Assembly: GCA_035944135.1 (NCBI GenBank)
Contig: DASZBM010000009.1
Span: 1-64,000 of the forward strand
Direction: 5' to 3'
DNA length: 64,000 nucleotides
DNA from: Acidobacteriaceae bacterium
GTDB lineage: Bacteria > Acidobacteriota > Terriglobia > Terriglobales > Acidobacteriaceae
Shown here: positions 52,476-59,845 of the stretch, one piece after another
How the letters are laid out: each line of letters starts with the position of its first letter
Position numbering within the stretch: position 1 is the first letter of the stretch
Translations under genes and position numbers: made by a program
The notes under the pieces: model-generated
Database searches by the model: none
What the model was told of the DNA's origin: nothing
What the model saw: the letters and a program-made list of their open reading frames with translations, nothing else

Positions 52476-52939
52476 GCGAGATACGCCACGATCAGGAACG
52501 CGCCGACGACCGCGATCGCGTCCTCGGTAATCGCCGCAGGAAGATCTCTTCCGAACGCCGCCGCGAGTCTTCCACGAAACGCCGCTCCGCCGTACGTCCC
52601 AATCACTGCGCCGACAACGCCCAGCAGCAGCCCCAGCCACAACGATCCCCCGCTCAAACCGATCGCCGCACCCGAGAAACCGCCCATCACGATGCGCGCT
52701 CCGAACCCCTGCGCCCCTTTACGGCTGGGCGTCTTAGGATTCGGGTCGATGAAGAAAATCTCCGCCAGCGCCAGCAGCGTCAGAATGCACGCCGTCACAA
52801 TATTGCCCACCCAGCCGAGATGCGTTCCGGCAAGCGGAATCCTCCCCAGCCGCGCGGCCCAGCTCACAGCAGTAGGCGCAGTGAAAGTTCGCAGGCCCGC
52901 GATAACGCCAAGCAGCAGAGCAGCAACAAGAACGTGCAT
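52472..52939 (-). CDS. DUF4126-like membrane protein
   Basis: 155 aa. Four or five hydrophobic helices, beginning HVLVAALLLGVIAGLRTFTAPTAVSWAARLG, a start typical of DUF4126. Gly-rich segments GGFSGAAIGLSGGSLWLGLLLGVVGAVIGTYGG suggest tightly packed helices. Inner-membrane location is expected; function unknown. It is the upstream partner in a two-gene unit with the disulfide oxidoreductase (ATGA overlap), hinting at a redox or transport link. Confidence 0.72.
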   Translation of the reverse strand: MHVLVAALLLGVIAGLRTFTAPTAVSWAARLGRIPLAGTHLGWVGNIVTACILTLLALAEIFFIDPNPKTPSRKGAQGFGARIVMGGFSGAAIGLSGGSLWLGLLLGVVGAVIGTYGGAAFRGRLAAAFGRDLPAAITEDAIAVVGAFLIVAYLA

Positions 52940-53111
52940 GACAGGTCTCCGGAGGAACGATCGCGACGGGAGCCCGGTGAAGAATTCAAGAGTACAGCAG
53001 GCCGGGGTGCCCCATTCATGACGACGGCTTTATCGTCGGCATGAATGGGCTTGAACTGCCTCCGAACCTTGTTCGCTCGGGTGGCGGCTCCATCGTCGTC
53101 ATGGGTGGGAT

Positions 53112-53726
53112 TCAACGCTCCGAAGCGCTAAGGAAGATCGGTTTCACCAGCGCTTCAATCGTGGCAGCCATCTCTTCGGCAGGAACACGGTCAGGAGTCT
53201 GGTGCCACAGTCGCGCCGCGCCGAAGACGGCCCAGGCCGCCGCGGTCGCCAGCAGTTTCGGGTCAGTTCCAGGCGCCGCTGTGTGCCTCTCTGCGCCTTC
53301 CATGAACATGCCTTCCACTGCTGGAATGATCGAACGTTCCAGCGGCATCTTCGCCAGTTGCGTAGGGCAGCCCGCAGTCTCGGCCAGATAGTCGCACACG
53401 CCCAGCGCAATAGCTCGCAGCGCCCCGTCGCAGTTCGTAAAAGACAGACCGCGTCGCGCAATGAGGCTGCGGAACCGGTCCGCTGTCATCGCCTGCAGCA
53501 ACGCGTTCTTGTCCGGGTAATGGAGGTAAAACGTGGCCCGGTTCAACGTCGCCTCATCGGTGATCTCCTGGATGGAGATGTCGTCGAACTCCTTGCGATT
53601 CAATAACCTGAGCAGCGCCTCCATCAACATCTGGCGGCTGCGCAGGACACGGGGATCTGTGCTGTCCGCTGTCTTGCCGGGTTGAACTGCCGTCGCCATA
53701 GCCACGTCCAAAATTAGCTCTTCCAC
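53112..53726 (-). CDS. TetR-family transcriptional regulator
   Basis: 204 aa. The N-terminal TetR HTH covers about residues 25-70: RSRQMLMEALLRLLNRKEFDDISIQEITDEATLNRATFYLHYPDKNALL. The rest is an all-helical ligand-binding domain of the TetR_C_33 style. It is divergent from an azoreductase gene, the common arrangement for a repressor of a quinone- or azo-reductase. Two copies of CGACATTTGTC(G/A) in the shared 90-bp gap are its likely operators, so it probably also autoregulates. The ATG at 53699 is an alternative start. Confidence 0.87.
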   Translation of the reverse strand: MEELILDVAMATAVQPGKTADSTDPRVLRSRQMLMEALLRLLNRKEFDDISIQEITDEATLNRATFYLHYPDKNALLQAMTADRFRSLIARRGLSFTNCDGALRAIALGVCDYLAETAGCPTQLAKMPLERSIIPAVEGMFMEGAERHTAAPGTDPKLLATAAAWAVFGAARLWHQTPDRVPAEEMAATIEALVKPIFLSASER

Positions 53727-53743
53727 AGCATTAGATGTCTAAA

Positions 53744-53755
53744 CGACATTTGTCG
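53744..53755. promoter_or_regulatory. Candidate TetR operator, site 1
   Basis: CGACA-TT-TGTCG is a perfect 5-2-5 inverted repeat 18 bases upstream of the tetR start codon. A second near-identical copy begins 25 bp further on. A looser palindrome, TTAGATGTCTAA (53730-53741), adjoins it. Confidence 0.6.
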
Positions 53756-53768
53756 ATTTATTTTGAAT

Positions 53769-53780
53769 CGACATTTGTCA
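53769..53780. promoter_or_regulatory. Candidate TetR operator, site 2
   Basis: CGACATTTGTCA repeats site 1 with one change, centred 25 bp away and 37 bases before the azoreductase ATG. Two sites in the divergent gap would let one repressor control both genes. Confidence 0.58.
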
Positions 53781-53816
53781 ATTACACATCAATTGTCGCA
53801 TAGGAGATTTTTCGCC

Positions 53817-54443
53817 ATGCCTAAGCTTCTTCATATCGACTCAAGCCCCCTCTACGGTCGATCCGTCTCGCGCCAGCTCACCGGCGCGTTCGTCACCGAA
53901 TGGGAGTCCTCCCACCCGGACGGCACGGTCATCGACCGCGACCTCAACGCGACCCCCATCCCGCCCGTCACTGTCGAATGGGTGGGCGCGGCCTACACAC
54001 CCGAGTCTTCCCGCACCCCGCAACAGAACCAACTGCTGGCGCTCTCGGACACGCTGATCGACGAACTGGAGCAGGCGGATGAATACGTGTTCGGCGTGCC
54101 CATGCACAACTTCAGCGTGCCCTCCGTTCTGAAGCTCTGGATCGACCAGATCGCCCGCGTGGGCAGAACATTTTCCTATGCGACCGGAACGCCCAAAGGC
54201 CTGCTCACCGGCAAGAAGGCCACGTTCATCATCGCGACCGGCGGGATCTACGATCCGCAGACTCAGATGGCCTCGTTCAACTTTGTCGAGCCCTACCTGC
54301 GCTCGGTCTTCGGCTTCCTCGGTGTGGCCAACGTGACTTTCCTCACGACAGGCGGCACCGCGGCGCTCAACCAGGGCCAGGACCGCGAGGCATTTCTCGC
54401 CCCGCATCTTCACGCCGTTCAAACGCACGCGCAGGCGATCTAA
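53817..54443 (+). CDS. azoR: FMN-dependent NADH-azoreductase / quinone reductase
   Basis: 208 aa. Flavodoxin-like fold: LLHIDSSPLYGRSVSRQLTGAFV binds the FMN phosphate, then the FMN-contacting PMHNFSVPSVLKLWIDQIARVGRTFSY, TFIIATGG and FLGVANVTFL. These follow AzoR closely. Characterised relatives reduce quinones and azo compounds with NADH, protecting against thiol stress. The start is at MPKLLHID, preceded by TAGGAG; the upstream in-frame ATG would cover the operator region. It is paired with the DoxX-like gene downstream, 12 bp away. Confidence 0.88.
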   Translation: MPKLLHIDSSPLYGRSVSRQLTGAFVTEWESSHPDGTVIDRDLNATPIPPVTVEWVGAAYTPESSRTPQQNQLLALSDTLIDELEQADEYVFGVPMHNFSVPSVLKLWIDQIARVGRTFSYATGTPKGLLTGKKATFIIATGGIYDPQTQMASFNFVEPYLRSVFGFLGVANVTFLTTGGTAALNQGQDREAFLAPHLHAVQTHAQAI

Positions 54444-54455
54444 AGGAGAAGGCAT

Positions 54456-54890
54456 ATGAAAATTGCTTCTGTTATTGCACGCTATCTACTCGGGCTGATG
54501 TTCACCGTCTTCGGCCTGAACGGCTTCCTCAACTTCATCCACCAGCCGCCACCGTCGAACCCGCTGGCCATCCAGTTCTTCATCGCCGTCGGCGCCTCGC
54601 ACTTCGCCGCGTTCTTCTTCGCCGCGCAGCTGCTTGGCGGCCTGCTCTTGCTTTCAGGCTACTTTGTGCCGCTCGCACTCACCATACTCGCCGCGGAACT
54701 GTACAACATCCTCGCCTTTCATCTGACACTCGCTCCGGCAAGCATTGCTCCGGCGCTGTTAGCAGCCGTGCTCTGGATCCTGGTCTTCCTGCAATACCGC
54801 GCCAGCTTCAGAGAGATCCTGGCCGCAAAGCCTCTGGTCAAAGACGGAGAGCTCGCACGGGGCTCGGTCGCCGGCGAGTTTGTTCGCTAA
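54456..54890 (+). CDS. DoxX-like membrane protein
   Basis: 144 aa. Four hydrophobic helices with the DoxX pattern: RYLLGLMFTVFGLNGFLNF, FFFAAQLLGGLLLLSGYFVPLALTIL, AAELYNILAFHLTL and ALLAAVLWILVFL. A perfect AAGGAG lies before the ATG. Being in one unit with azoR under the TetR-type operators suggests a role in the same stress response, possibly with membrane quinones. DoxX-like proteins are often paired with such reductases. Confidence 0.8.
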   Translation: MKIASVIARYLLGLMFTVFGLNGFLNFIHQPPPSNPLAIQFFIAVGASHFAAFFFAAQLLGGLLLLSGYFVPLALTILAAELYNILAFHLTLAPASIAPALLAAVLWILVFLQYRASFREILAAKPLVKDGELARGSVAGEFVR

Positions 54891-54994
54891 GCGCAACAGC
54901 GCACCAGACGCGGGCGACTTGACAGTGCGGACCCTCGCCAGAGGGGCCGAACTTCAAGCGCCCGCGTTTCCGTTCCCGCCAAGTTATTTGTTTT

Positions 54995-55076
54995 CAAGAC
55001 TTTGAAAATTAAAGTCTCTGGAATCAAGACTTTGCATTTAAAGTCCAGGCCTAAGTCCATTCTTCTGAAGACTTTG
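54995..55076. repeat. Repeated AAGACTTTG / AAAGTC hairpin units
   Basis: (C/G)AAGACTTTG occurs at 54995, 55025 and 55067. The first forms a perfect 7-bp hairpin with AAAGTCT (54997-55017). The second pairs over six bases with AAAGTC (55028-55045). The third pairs with AAGTC upstream (55053-55057). They lie 35-120 bp before the M24 peptidase start, in its leader or promoter region. Confidence 0.55.
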
Positions 55077-55086
55077 CGCAAAAACA

Positions 55087-55100
55087 GGGGGGGAGGGGGG
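55087..55100 (+). promoter_or_regulatory. Poly-G tract at ribosome binding site of the M24 peptidase gene
   Basis: Seven G, one A, then six G end 12 bases before the ATG at 55113 and provide the only Shine-Dalgarno-like sequence (AGGGGGG). Homopolymers of this length are prone to slippage, so spacing or strength of the site could vary. Confidence 0.5.
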
Positions 55101-55112
55101 ATACTGTATGCC

Positions 55113-56309
55113 ATGAACCTCTCCGCCATCCAGTCCGCTCTCCGCGATCAGCACCTCGACGGCTGGCTCTTCTACGACCACCACCACCGCGACCCCATCG
55201 CCTACCGCATCCTCGGTCTCCCCGCCGACTCCTTCGTCTCGCGCCGCTGGTTCTACTTCGTACCCGCCGAAGGCGCGCCCCGCAAGCTCGTCCACCGCAT
55301 CGAGTCCGGCAAGCTCGACACCCTCCCCGGCGCCACCACCCAGTACTCCTCCTGGCACGAACTCGAACAAAATCTCGAGGACATGCTCGACGGCGCGACC
55401 AACATCGCCATGCAGTACTCGCCGCGCAACGCCATCATGTACGTCGCGATGGTCGACGCCGGAACCGTCGAGCTCATCCGCTCCTTCGGCAAGGATGTCG
55501 TCAGCTCCGCCGACCTCGTCAGCCTCTTCGAGGCGGTCCTCACCGAGGACCAGATCGCCACCCATTACGCCGCGCAGGAACGCCTCGATCGCGTCCTCGC
55601 CGCCGGCTGGAAGCACATCGCCGACTGCATCCGCCGCGACGACCGCACCAACGAGTTCGAGGTCGTCACGTTCCTCAAGCACGCAATGGAACGCGAAGGC
55701 CTCTGGACCGACCACGGCCCCAACGTCTCCGCCGGCTCCAACTCCGCCGACTCCCACTACGAGCCCACGCGCGAGCGCCACGCCCCCATCATGCACGGCG
55801 AGTTCGTCCTCATCGACATCTGGGCCAAGCTCTCCGAGCCTCACGACACCAGCCGTGGCCGCCCCGGCGCCGTCTGGTACGACATCACCTGGACCGGCGT
55901 CGTCAACCGCGAACCCACCGACCGCGAGCGCCATATCTTCTCGGTCGTTCGTGAAGCCCGCGACGCCGCGATCACCGCAGTCGAGCAGGCCTATGCCGCC
56001 AGCCGCCCCATCTGCGGCTGGGAGGCCGACGACGCCGCCCGCAACGTGGTCCGCCGCGCCAGCCTCGATGAATTTTTCACGCACCGCACCGGCCACAACA
56101 TCGCGACCGAGCTGCACGGCAACGGAGCGCATCTCGACAACCTCGAAACGCACGACGAGCGCCTGCTGTTGCCGAACACCTGCTTCTCCGTCGAGCCCGG
56201 CATCTACTTCCCCGGCGAGTTCGGCATACGCAGCGAAGTGAATATGATCACGCGTCCGGGAAAAGCGGTGGTCACCGGCCCGCGCCAGACGGAGCTCCTG
56301 CGCATCTGA
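55113..56309 (+). CDS. Aminopeptidase P-like M24 metallopeptidase
   Basis: 398 aa. The N-terminal creatinase-like domain (about 1-150, LRDQHLDGWLFYDHHHRDPIAYRILG) precedes the pita-bread catalytic domain. The five metal ligands can be placed in VLIDIWAKL (Asp), WYDITWTG (Asp), TGHNIATELHG (His), SVEPGIY (Glu) and RSEVNMI (Glu). Eighteen residues separate the first two Asp regions, longer than in Xaa-Pro aminopeptidases, so substrate preference may differ. No signal peptide is present. The start is the ATG at 55113; the open frame extends upstream into non-coding hairpins. Confidence 0.82.
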   Translation: MNLSAIQSALRDQHLDGWLFYDHHHRDPIAYRILGLPADSFVSRRWFYFVPAEGAPRKLVHRIESGKLDTLPGATTQYSSWHELEQNLEDMLDGATNIAMQYSPRNAIMYVAMVDAGTVELIRSFGKDVVSSADLVSLFEAVLTEDQIATHYAAQERLDRVLAAGWKHIADCIRRDDRTNEFEVVTFLKHAMEREGLWTDHGPNVSAGSNSADSHYEPTRERHAPIMHGEFVLIDIWAKLSEPHDTSRGRPGAVWYDITWTGVVNREPTDRERHIFSVVREARDAAITAVEQAYAASRPICGWEADDAARNVVRRASLDEFFTHRTGHNIATELHGNGAHLDNLETHDERLLLPNTCFSVEPGIYFPGEFGIRSEVNMITRPGKAVVTGPRQTELLRI

Positions 56310-56351
56310 GCCGGCAATAGTCGGCACCGGCGCGCTGATACAATCGAGGCA

Positions 56352-56771
56352 ATGGCTGCAGACGCACAGCAGATTTCCCAGCGCATTCCCGGAGAAAAAT
56401 CCAGCCTGCCCGCGATGGTTTTGGTCGCTGGCTGGCTTATTCCTGGTCTTGGTCACCTGATCCTCGGCAAGTGGATCCGCGCTCTGCTGCTCTTCATCTC
56501 GATTGCCGGTATGTTCCTGATCGGCCTTGGCCTGCAGGGCAAGATCTATCAGCCCGGAACCGGCGACATCCTGGACATCCTCGGCTTCGCCGCACAGCTC
56601 GGCCTCGGTCTACTCTGCGGTCTAGCGCACTGGGTTGGCTGGGGCGCTAGTTCGGCCGTGAACACGCTTGCGGATTACGGAACGAAGTTCATCGTCTGCG
56701 CCGGTCTGCTGAACTACATCGCAGCCGTCGATGCACACTCGCTCGCCAACGGACGAAAGGCATCTCTGTGA
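56352..56771 (+). CDS. Small membrane protein (possibly DUF6677-like)
   Basis: 139 aa. A hydrophilic start is followed by AMVLVAGWLIPGLGHLILGKWIRALLLFISIAGMFLIGLGLQG, in which the Pro-Gly-x-Gly-His turn between two helices is typical of small TM2/DUF6677-like proteins. Two or three more hydrophobic stretches follow, including FAAQLGLGLLCGLAHWVGW and FIVCAGLLNYIAAVDAHSLANG. Inner-membrane protein of unknown function. The family name is from memory and tentative. The stop overlaps the start of the next small gene (TGATG). Confidence 0.65.
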   Translation: MAADAQQISQRIPGEKSSLPAMVLVAGWLIPGLGHLILGKWIRALLLFISIAGMFLIGLGLQGKIYQPGTGDILDILGFAAQLGLGLLCGLAHWVGWGASSAVNTLADYGTKFIVCAGLLNYIAAVDAHSLANGRKASL

Positions 56772-56944
56772 TGCTCAGCCACTTCAGCGCAGTGCTGCTC
56801 TTCTCGCTCTTCACGTCCGTGGTCTTCGGCATCACGATGCGCGCGGAACCGAAGATGATGATCCGCTTCGGAGCTTATTGCTTCGTGCTCTTTGTGGGTG
56901 CAGTCATCGTCGCAAGCTGGCTGATGTACGCCATCAAGCACTAA
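56771..56944 (+). CDS. 57-aa membrane microprotein
   Basis: 57 aa with two hydrophobic helices: VLLFSLFTSVVFGITM and YCFVLFVGAVIVASWLMYAI, joined by a basic loop (RAEPKMMIRF). The ATG overlaps the upstream TGA by one base, so translation is coupled to the 139-aa membrane protein, and the two products may form a complex. Codon usage is like its neighbours. No family recognised. It ends ten bases before the converging pseudopilin stop. Confidence 0.65.
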   Translation: MLSHFSAVLLFSLFTSVVFGITMRAEPKMMIRFGAYCFVLFVGAVIVASWLMYAIKH

Positions 56945-56953
56945 CTAGAACAT

Positions 56954-57817
56954 TTACTGCGGTGCCGTGGGAGCCGGTGGCGTCGCGCTCGACCCGCCCT
57001 GCGTATTCGGCTGCCCCGTTGTGCCGGCCGGTGATCCGAGACTCGACGGAGACGTCGAGTTTACGCTGGAGCCACCGCCGAGAATGTTCGCCTGTTTATA
57101 AAGCAATTCGATCCTGGGATCGTAAATAAACTCCCAGGTCTCATATGTGCTCTGCCCGTTCGGATTCAGGATGCTCTGGCCGGTCTTGGACGTACCGACA
57201 CCCATGATCTGACCAATCCCACCCGACCCGCTGGACGAAGTTGTGGAGCTGGATGCCCCGCTCGTTGAAGAACCTGAGGTCGATCCGCCAATCGTCGCGC
57301 CGGAGAAGCCAGCCGAGAGCGGAGATCCTCCGCTAACTGTGCTGCTCGCCGATCCGGCGGTGTTTGATCCCATTCCGCCGCTGGCCATCGAAGATGCAGA
57401 ACCCAGGCTGCCTGCGCCGGTCGTGTTCAGCCCGCCGAGCGGTTGGCCGAAGAAGCCCTTAACCGTCGTCTTGTTCTCGCCGACATGAATGATGCGCCAG
57501 TCGTTCTTGCCAGTAAGGGGATCGATGTATTGCTTGCGCAGATAGCGCACGTTGTTGGTGCTCTCGAGTGCGTCAATGGAGGGCGGATAGGTCTTGTTCT
57601 TGTTGTAGAACAGCCGGATTGCGCGGACATATTGCTCCGCGCGATGCTCGCTCTCAAGCTCTTTCTCGCGCTGGAGGTCTTTCGCAACTACGGGCGCAGC
57701 GACAGCAAGCGCGATGAACACGAGCGCGACGAGAAAGATCGCGAAGACCAGCATGAAACCGGCTTCCGAGTTGGAGTCTTTCTGGTGTCGCAGATCGAGA
57801 TGGGTGCGGGTGGTCAT
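56954..57817 (-). CDS. Atypical GspG-like pseudopilin with Ser/Gly-rich C-terminal region
   Basis: 287 aa. The N-terminus has a basic leader, then a prepilin-type junction Gly20/Phe21 (SEAGFMLVFAIFLVALVFIALAVAAPVVAKDL) and a long hydrophobic alpha-1 helix. Mature residue 5 is Phe, not the usual Glu. Residues about 55-125 resemble the GspG core (RAIRLFYNKNKTYPPSIDAL, YIDPLTGKNDWRI). From about 130 to 215 the protein is nearly all Ser, Gly, Thr and Ala, followed by TYETWEFIYDPRIELLY and another Ser/Pro-rich tail. It is the last gene of the pilus/secretion operon, three bases after the PilP-like gene. Confidence 0.72.
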   Translation of the reverse strand: MTTRTHLDLRHQKDSNSEAGFMLVFAIFLVALVFIALAVAAPVVAKDLQREKELESEHRAEQYVRAIRLFYNKNKTYPPSIDALESTNNVRYLRKQYIDPLTGKNDWRIIHVGENKTTVKGFFGQPLGGLNTTGAGSLGSASSMASGGMGSNTAGSASSTVSGGSPLSAGFSGATIGGSTSGSSTSGASSSTTSSSGSGGIGQIMGVGTSKTGQSILNPNGQSTYETWEFIYDPRIELLYKQANILGGGSSVNSTSPSSLGSPAGTTGQPNTQGGSSATPPAPTAPQ

Positions 57818-57820
57818 GAA

Positions 57821-58474
57821 CTACTGCATCTGCAGCGGCAGTGTCTGCGTGTTGTTGTTCTGCAGGTCTTCGACCTGAATGCTGTTCAGGTTTATCGCAA
57901 CAATCTTGTACTTGTGCGCGACGATCTCGCCCGCCGAAGCCAGATAGACGTTGTCACCCTGCAGCAGAAACGCCTGCACAAGCCCGTTCGAGCGTCTCGC
58001 CGTGCCGAAGAACTTGAGATTGATCGGCGGCGGTGGCGGAGGGCCGGGCGGTGGAGGCGGAGGTGTGTACACCGGAGTCTTCGGCCGCGGAGGAGGAACG
58101 TGCGACGGAAGAATCACTGGCTGGGGTGCGGAGATGAGAGAGAAGATGTTGCGACCAGAGCCAGAGTAGACGAGGCTCTCCGCGCGATGCATCGCGGTTT
58201 CATCGAGCGTGGGATCAAGGCTCGCTGAGGTGTTTGCCAGTTTCACCGCATCGACGCCCGCAATGCTCGTGTTGCGCCCGCGGTTTGCTGCAGTCTGCGC
58301 GGGAGCAGCGGATGTGGTGTGAGTGGGAGCAGTAATGGGAGCAACGGTCGGCGGAGGCGCAGCCGAAGTTCCGCTGAAGAGCGCGTTGTAGGCGTAGAAG
58401 ATGCAGCACAGCGCGACCGCACCGAGTGCGCCGGCCATAATGGTCTTCTTACGGTTCTCTGCGCCGGCCCTCAT
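57821..58474 (-). CDS. PilP/GspC-like periplasmic linker protein
   Basis: 217 aa. One N-terminal membrane helix (IMAGALGAVALCCIFYAYNALF) precedes an Ala/Thr/Pro-rich linker, a GRNIFSLI motif (the GRDPF-type motif of PilP), and a poly-proline run (two stretches of six to seven Pro, about residues 140-155). The small beta-domain NLKFFGTARRSNGLVQAFLLQGDNVYLASAGEIV ends with QVEDLQNNNTQTLPL. This is the homology-region fold of GspC/PilP that contacts the secretin. It overlaps the pilO stop by four bases. Expected role: linking the inner-membrane PilMNO platform to a secretin encoded elsewhere. Confidence 0.72.
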   Translation of the reverse strand: MRAGAENRKKTIMAGALGAVALCCIFYAYNALFSGTSAAPPPTVAPITAPTHTTSAAPAQTAANRGRNTSIAGVDAVKLANTSASLDPTLDETAMHRAESLVYSGSGRNIFSLISAPQPVILPSHVPPPRPKTPVYTPPPPPPGPPPPPPINLKFFGTARRSNGLVQAFLLQGDNVYLASAGEIVAHKYKIVAINLNSIQVEDLQNNNTQTLPLQMQ

Positions 58475-59151
58475 TGTGTGCCTCCGGTAGGAGCTGCAGG
58501 CACAGGCGCGGACTGTGTTGAAGCTTCCTTGTCGTTCGGCGTGCGCAGGTAGGTGGTGATACGGATGCGGAGGTTCACCATGCCGGTCTGCTGGCCGGAG
58601 AGGTTGATTCCGTTGATGACGAAGAACATCTTGTCGCGCTCAAGATTGTTGATGAATTCGACGATGGGACGGTAGTCGCCGGAGACGCTGGCGTCCATGT
58701 GGAGCTCAGTAAGCTCATACGCGCCGGTGAGTACGGGAGCCTGCGAGTACTGCACGTTTGCCAGGCGGACGTTGGTCTTTTGCGTCAGGCGGCCGAGTTC
58801 AGAGAGCACCTGTGAATAGGCGTACGGAAGACGGTCAGCGTAAAAAAGATCTGCGTCCTGCGTGGAAGCTGCAATCTTTCCGTCCAGACCGCGCAAGGGC
58901 TGTGCCTGCAGACGCGCGGTGGTGAGCAGCGTGCGTTGCTGGTTGAGTGCGTCTGCGTTACGGTCCTTGAGCGACTGCGAGAGGAAGAGCAGATGCGCGG
59001 CTATGTAAAGCACGATGACGAGCAGCGCGGCGACACCGGCGTAGTGCAGGTTGACTGCGGTGAGCAACGCACGGGCGCGCGCGGTGAGACGCGGAACGCG
59101 GCGCAGCATCGAGGAGCTGCTCGGCGGAGGGACGGTGGCGGTGGCGCTCAT
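58471..59151 (-). CDS. pilO: PilO/GspM-like inner-membrane assembly protein
   Basis: 226 aa. A short cytoplasmic start is followed by one membrane helix (VAALLVIVLYIAAHLLFL), a coiled-coil-like segment and a ferredoxin-like periplasmic domain: LPYAYSQVLSELGRLTQKTNVRL, then SGDYRPIVEFINNLERDKMFFVI. This is the usual PilO layout. It forms the alignment complex with PilN and PilP in type IV pili. It overlaps both neighbours by four bases (ATGA), indicating tight translational coupling. Confidence 0.8.
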   Translation of the reverse strand: MSATATVPPPSSSSMLRRVPRLTARARALLTAVNLHYAGVAALLVIVLYIAAHLLFLSQSLKDRNADALNQQRTLLTTARLQAQPLRGLDGKIAASTQDADLFYADRLPYAYSQVLSELGRLTQKTNVRLANVQYSQAPVLTGAYELTELHMDASVSGDYRPIVEFINNLERDKMFFVINGINLSGQQTGMVNLRIRITTYLRTPNDKEASTQSAPVPAAPTGGTQ

Positions 59152-59843
59152 CGTGTACCTCCTCGTGCGAATGACTGCGCAGCGTTTTCCTGCTTCGCGG
59201 ATGTTGGCTTGGTGTACGGCTCGCCCTCGGGCAACGGATTGTAGTTGGCGAGGATGTCAAACTCGACGCCGGGAGCCGCGCCCGGCAGGTTCGTCTGCGG
59301 CTGGAAGGTTCCGGGGCGCTGGGCGGTTGTGCTCTTGGCCTGGGACGCTTCACCGCTGAGACGCGGCTGGAGGAAGCGGCGTGAGTGCTCGAGGTTGCGC
59401 ACAAGCTGCACGGCGCGGTCGCGCTCGCCGGACACGCGCAGGCGAATGATGACGTCGCCGGTCTGCGTGACCTGCGGCTCGATCGAAGTGACCTGCACGC
59501 CTGTCGGCAGCACATTCTCGAGGTCCATCATCACGGCGGTCCAGGAAAAGCTTTTCGCAAGGAAGAGCGAGTTGAGGAAGTGTGCGCGATCGAGCACAGC
59601 GGCGTTCGCGGGCTCACGCATGCGTCGTTCATTCTGCAGGCGTTCCTGCTGCGCGCCGATCGTCTGGTTGCGCAGATTGTCCATCTGCGCGCTGGCGCGA
59701 TCGAGCCGCTTCTGCAGTGTGTGCGCCCAGAAGCCGAGCCCAATGGCAATGATTGCGAGCAGCGCCATGAGAATGCGGAGCCGCAGAAAGAGCGGGCGGA
59801 GCTCGACGAAGGGGCGTGTGGCGAGATTGATGGAGATGCGCAT
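59148..59843 (-). CDS. pilN: PilN-like inner-membrane assembly protein
   Basis: 231 aa. It begins MRISINLATRPFVELRPLFLRL, close to the conserved INLLP-type PilN start that docks into PilM (here INLATRP). A single membrane helix (LMALLAIIAIGLGFWA), a coiled coil of Arg/Gln/Glu and a periplasmic ferredoxin-like domain follow (LENVLPTGVQVTSIEP, VIIRLRVSGERDRAVQLVRNLE). The last 70 residues are extended and low-complexity. It starts two bases after the pilM stop. Identification rests on layout plus neighbours. Confidence 0.78.
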   Translation of the reverse strand: MRISINLATRPFVELRPLFLRLRILMALLAIIAIGLGFWAHTLQKRLDRASAQMDNLRNQTIGAQQERLQNERRMREPANAAVLDRAHFLNSLFLAKSFSWTAVMMDLENVLPTGVQVTSIEPQVTQTGDVIIRLRVSGERDRAVQLVRNLEHSRRFLQPRLSGEASQAKSTTAQRPGTFQPQTNLPGAAPGVEFDILANYNPLPEGEPYTKPTSAKQENAAQSFARGGTR

Positions 59844-59845
59844 GG

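Noticed and set aside
54891-55112. N-terminal extension of the M24 peptidase starting at 55002
   Set aside because: The extension would translate the hairpin repeats and the poly-G tract into residues with no peptidase similarity. The family N-terminus matches the ATG at 55113.
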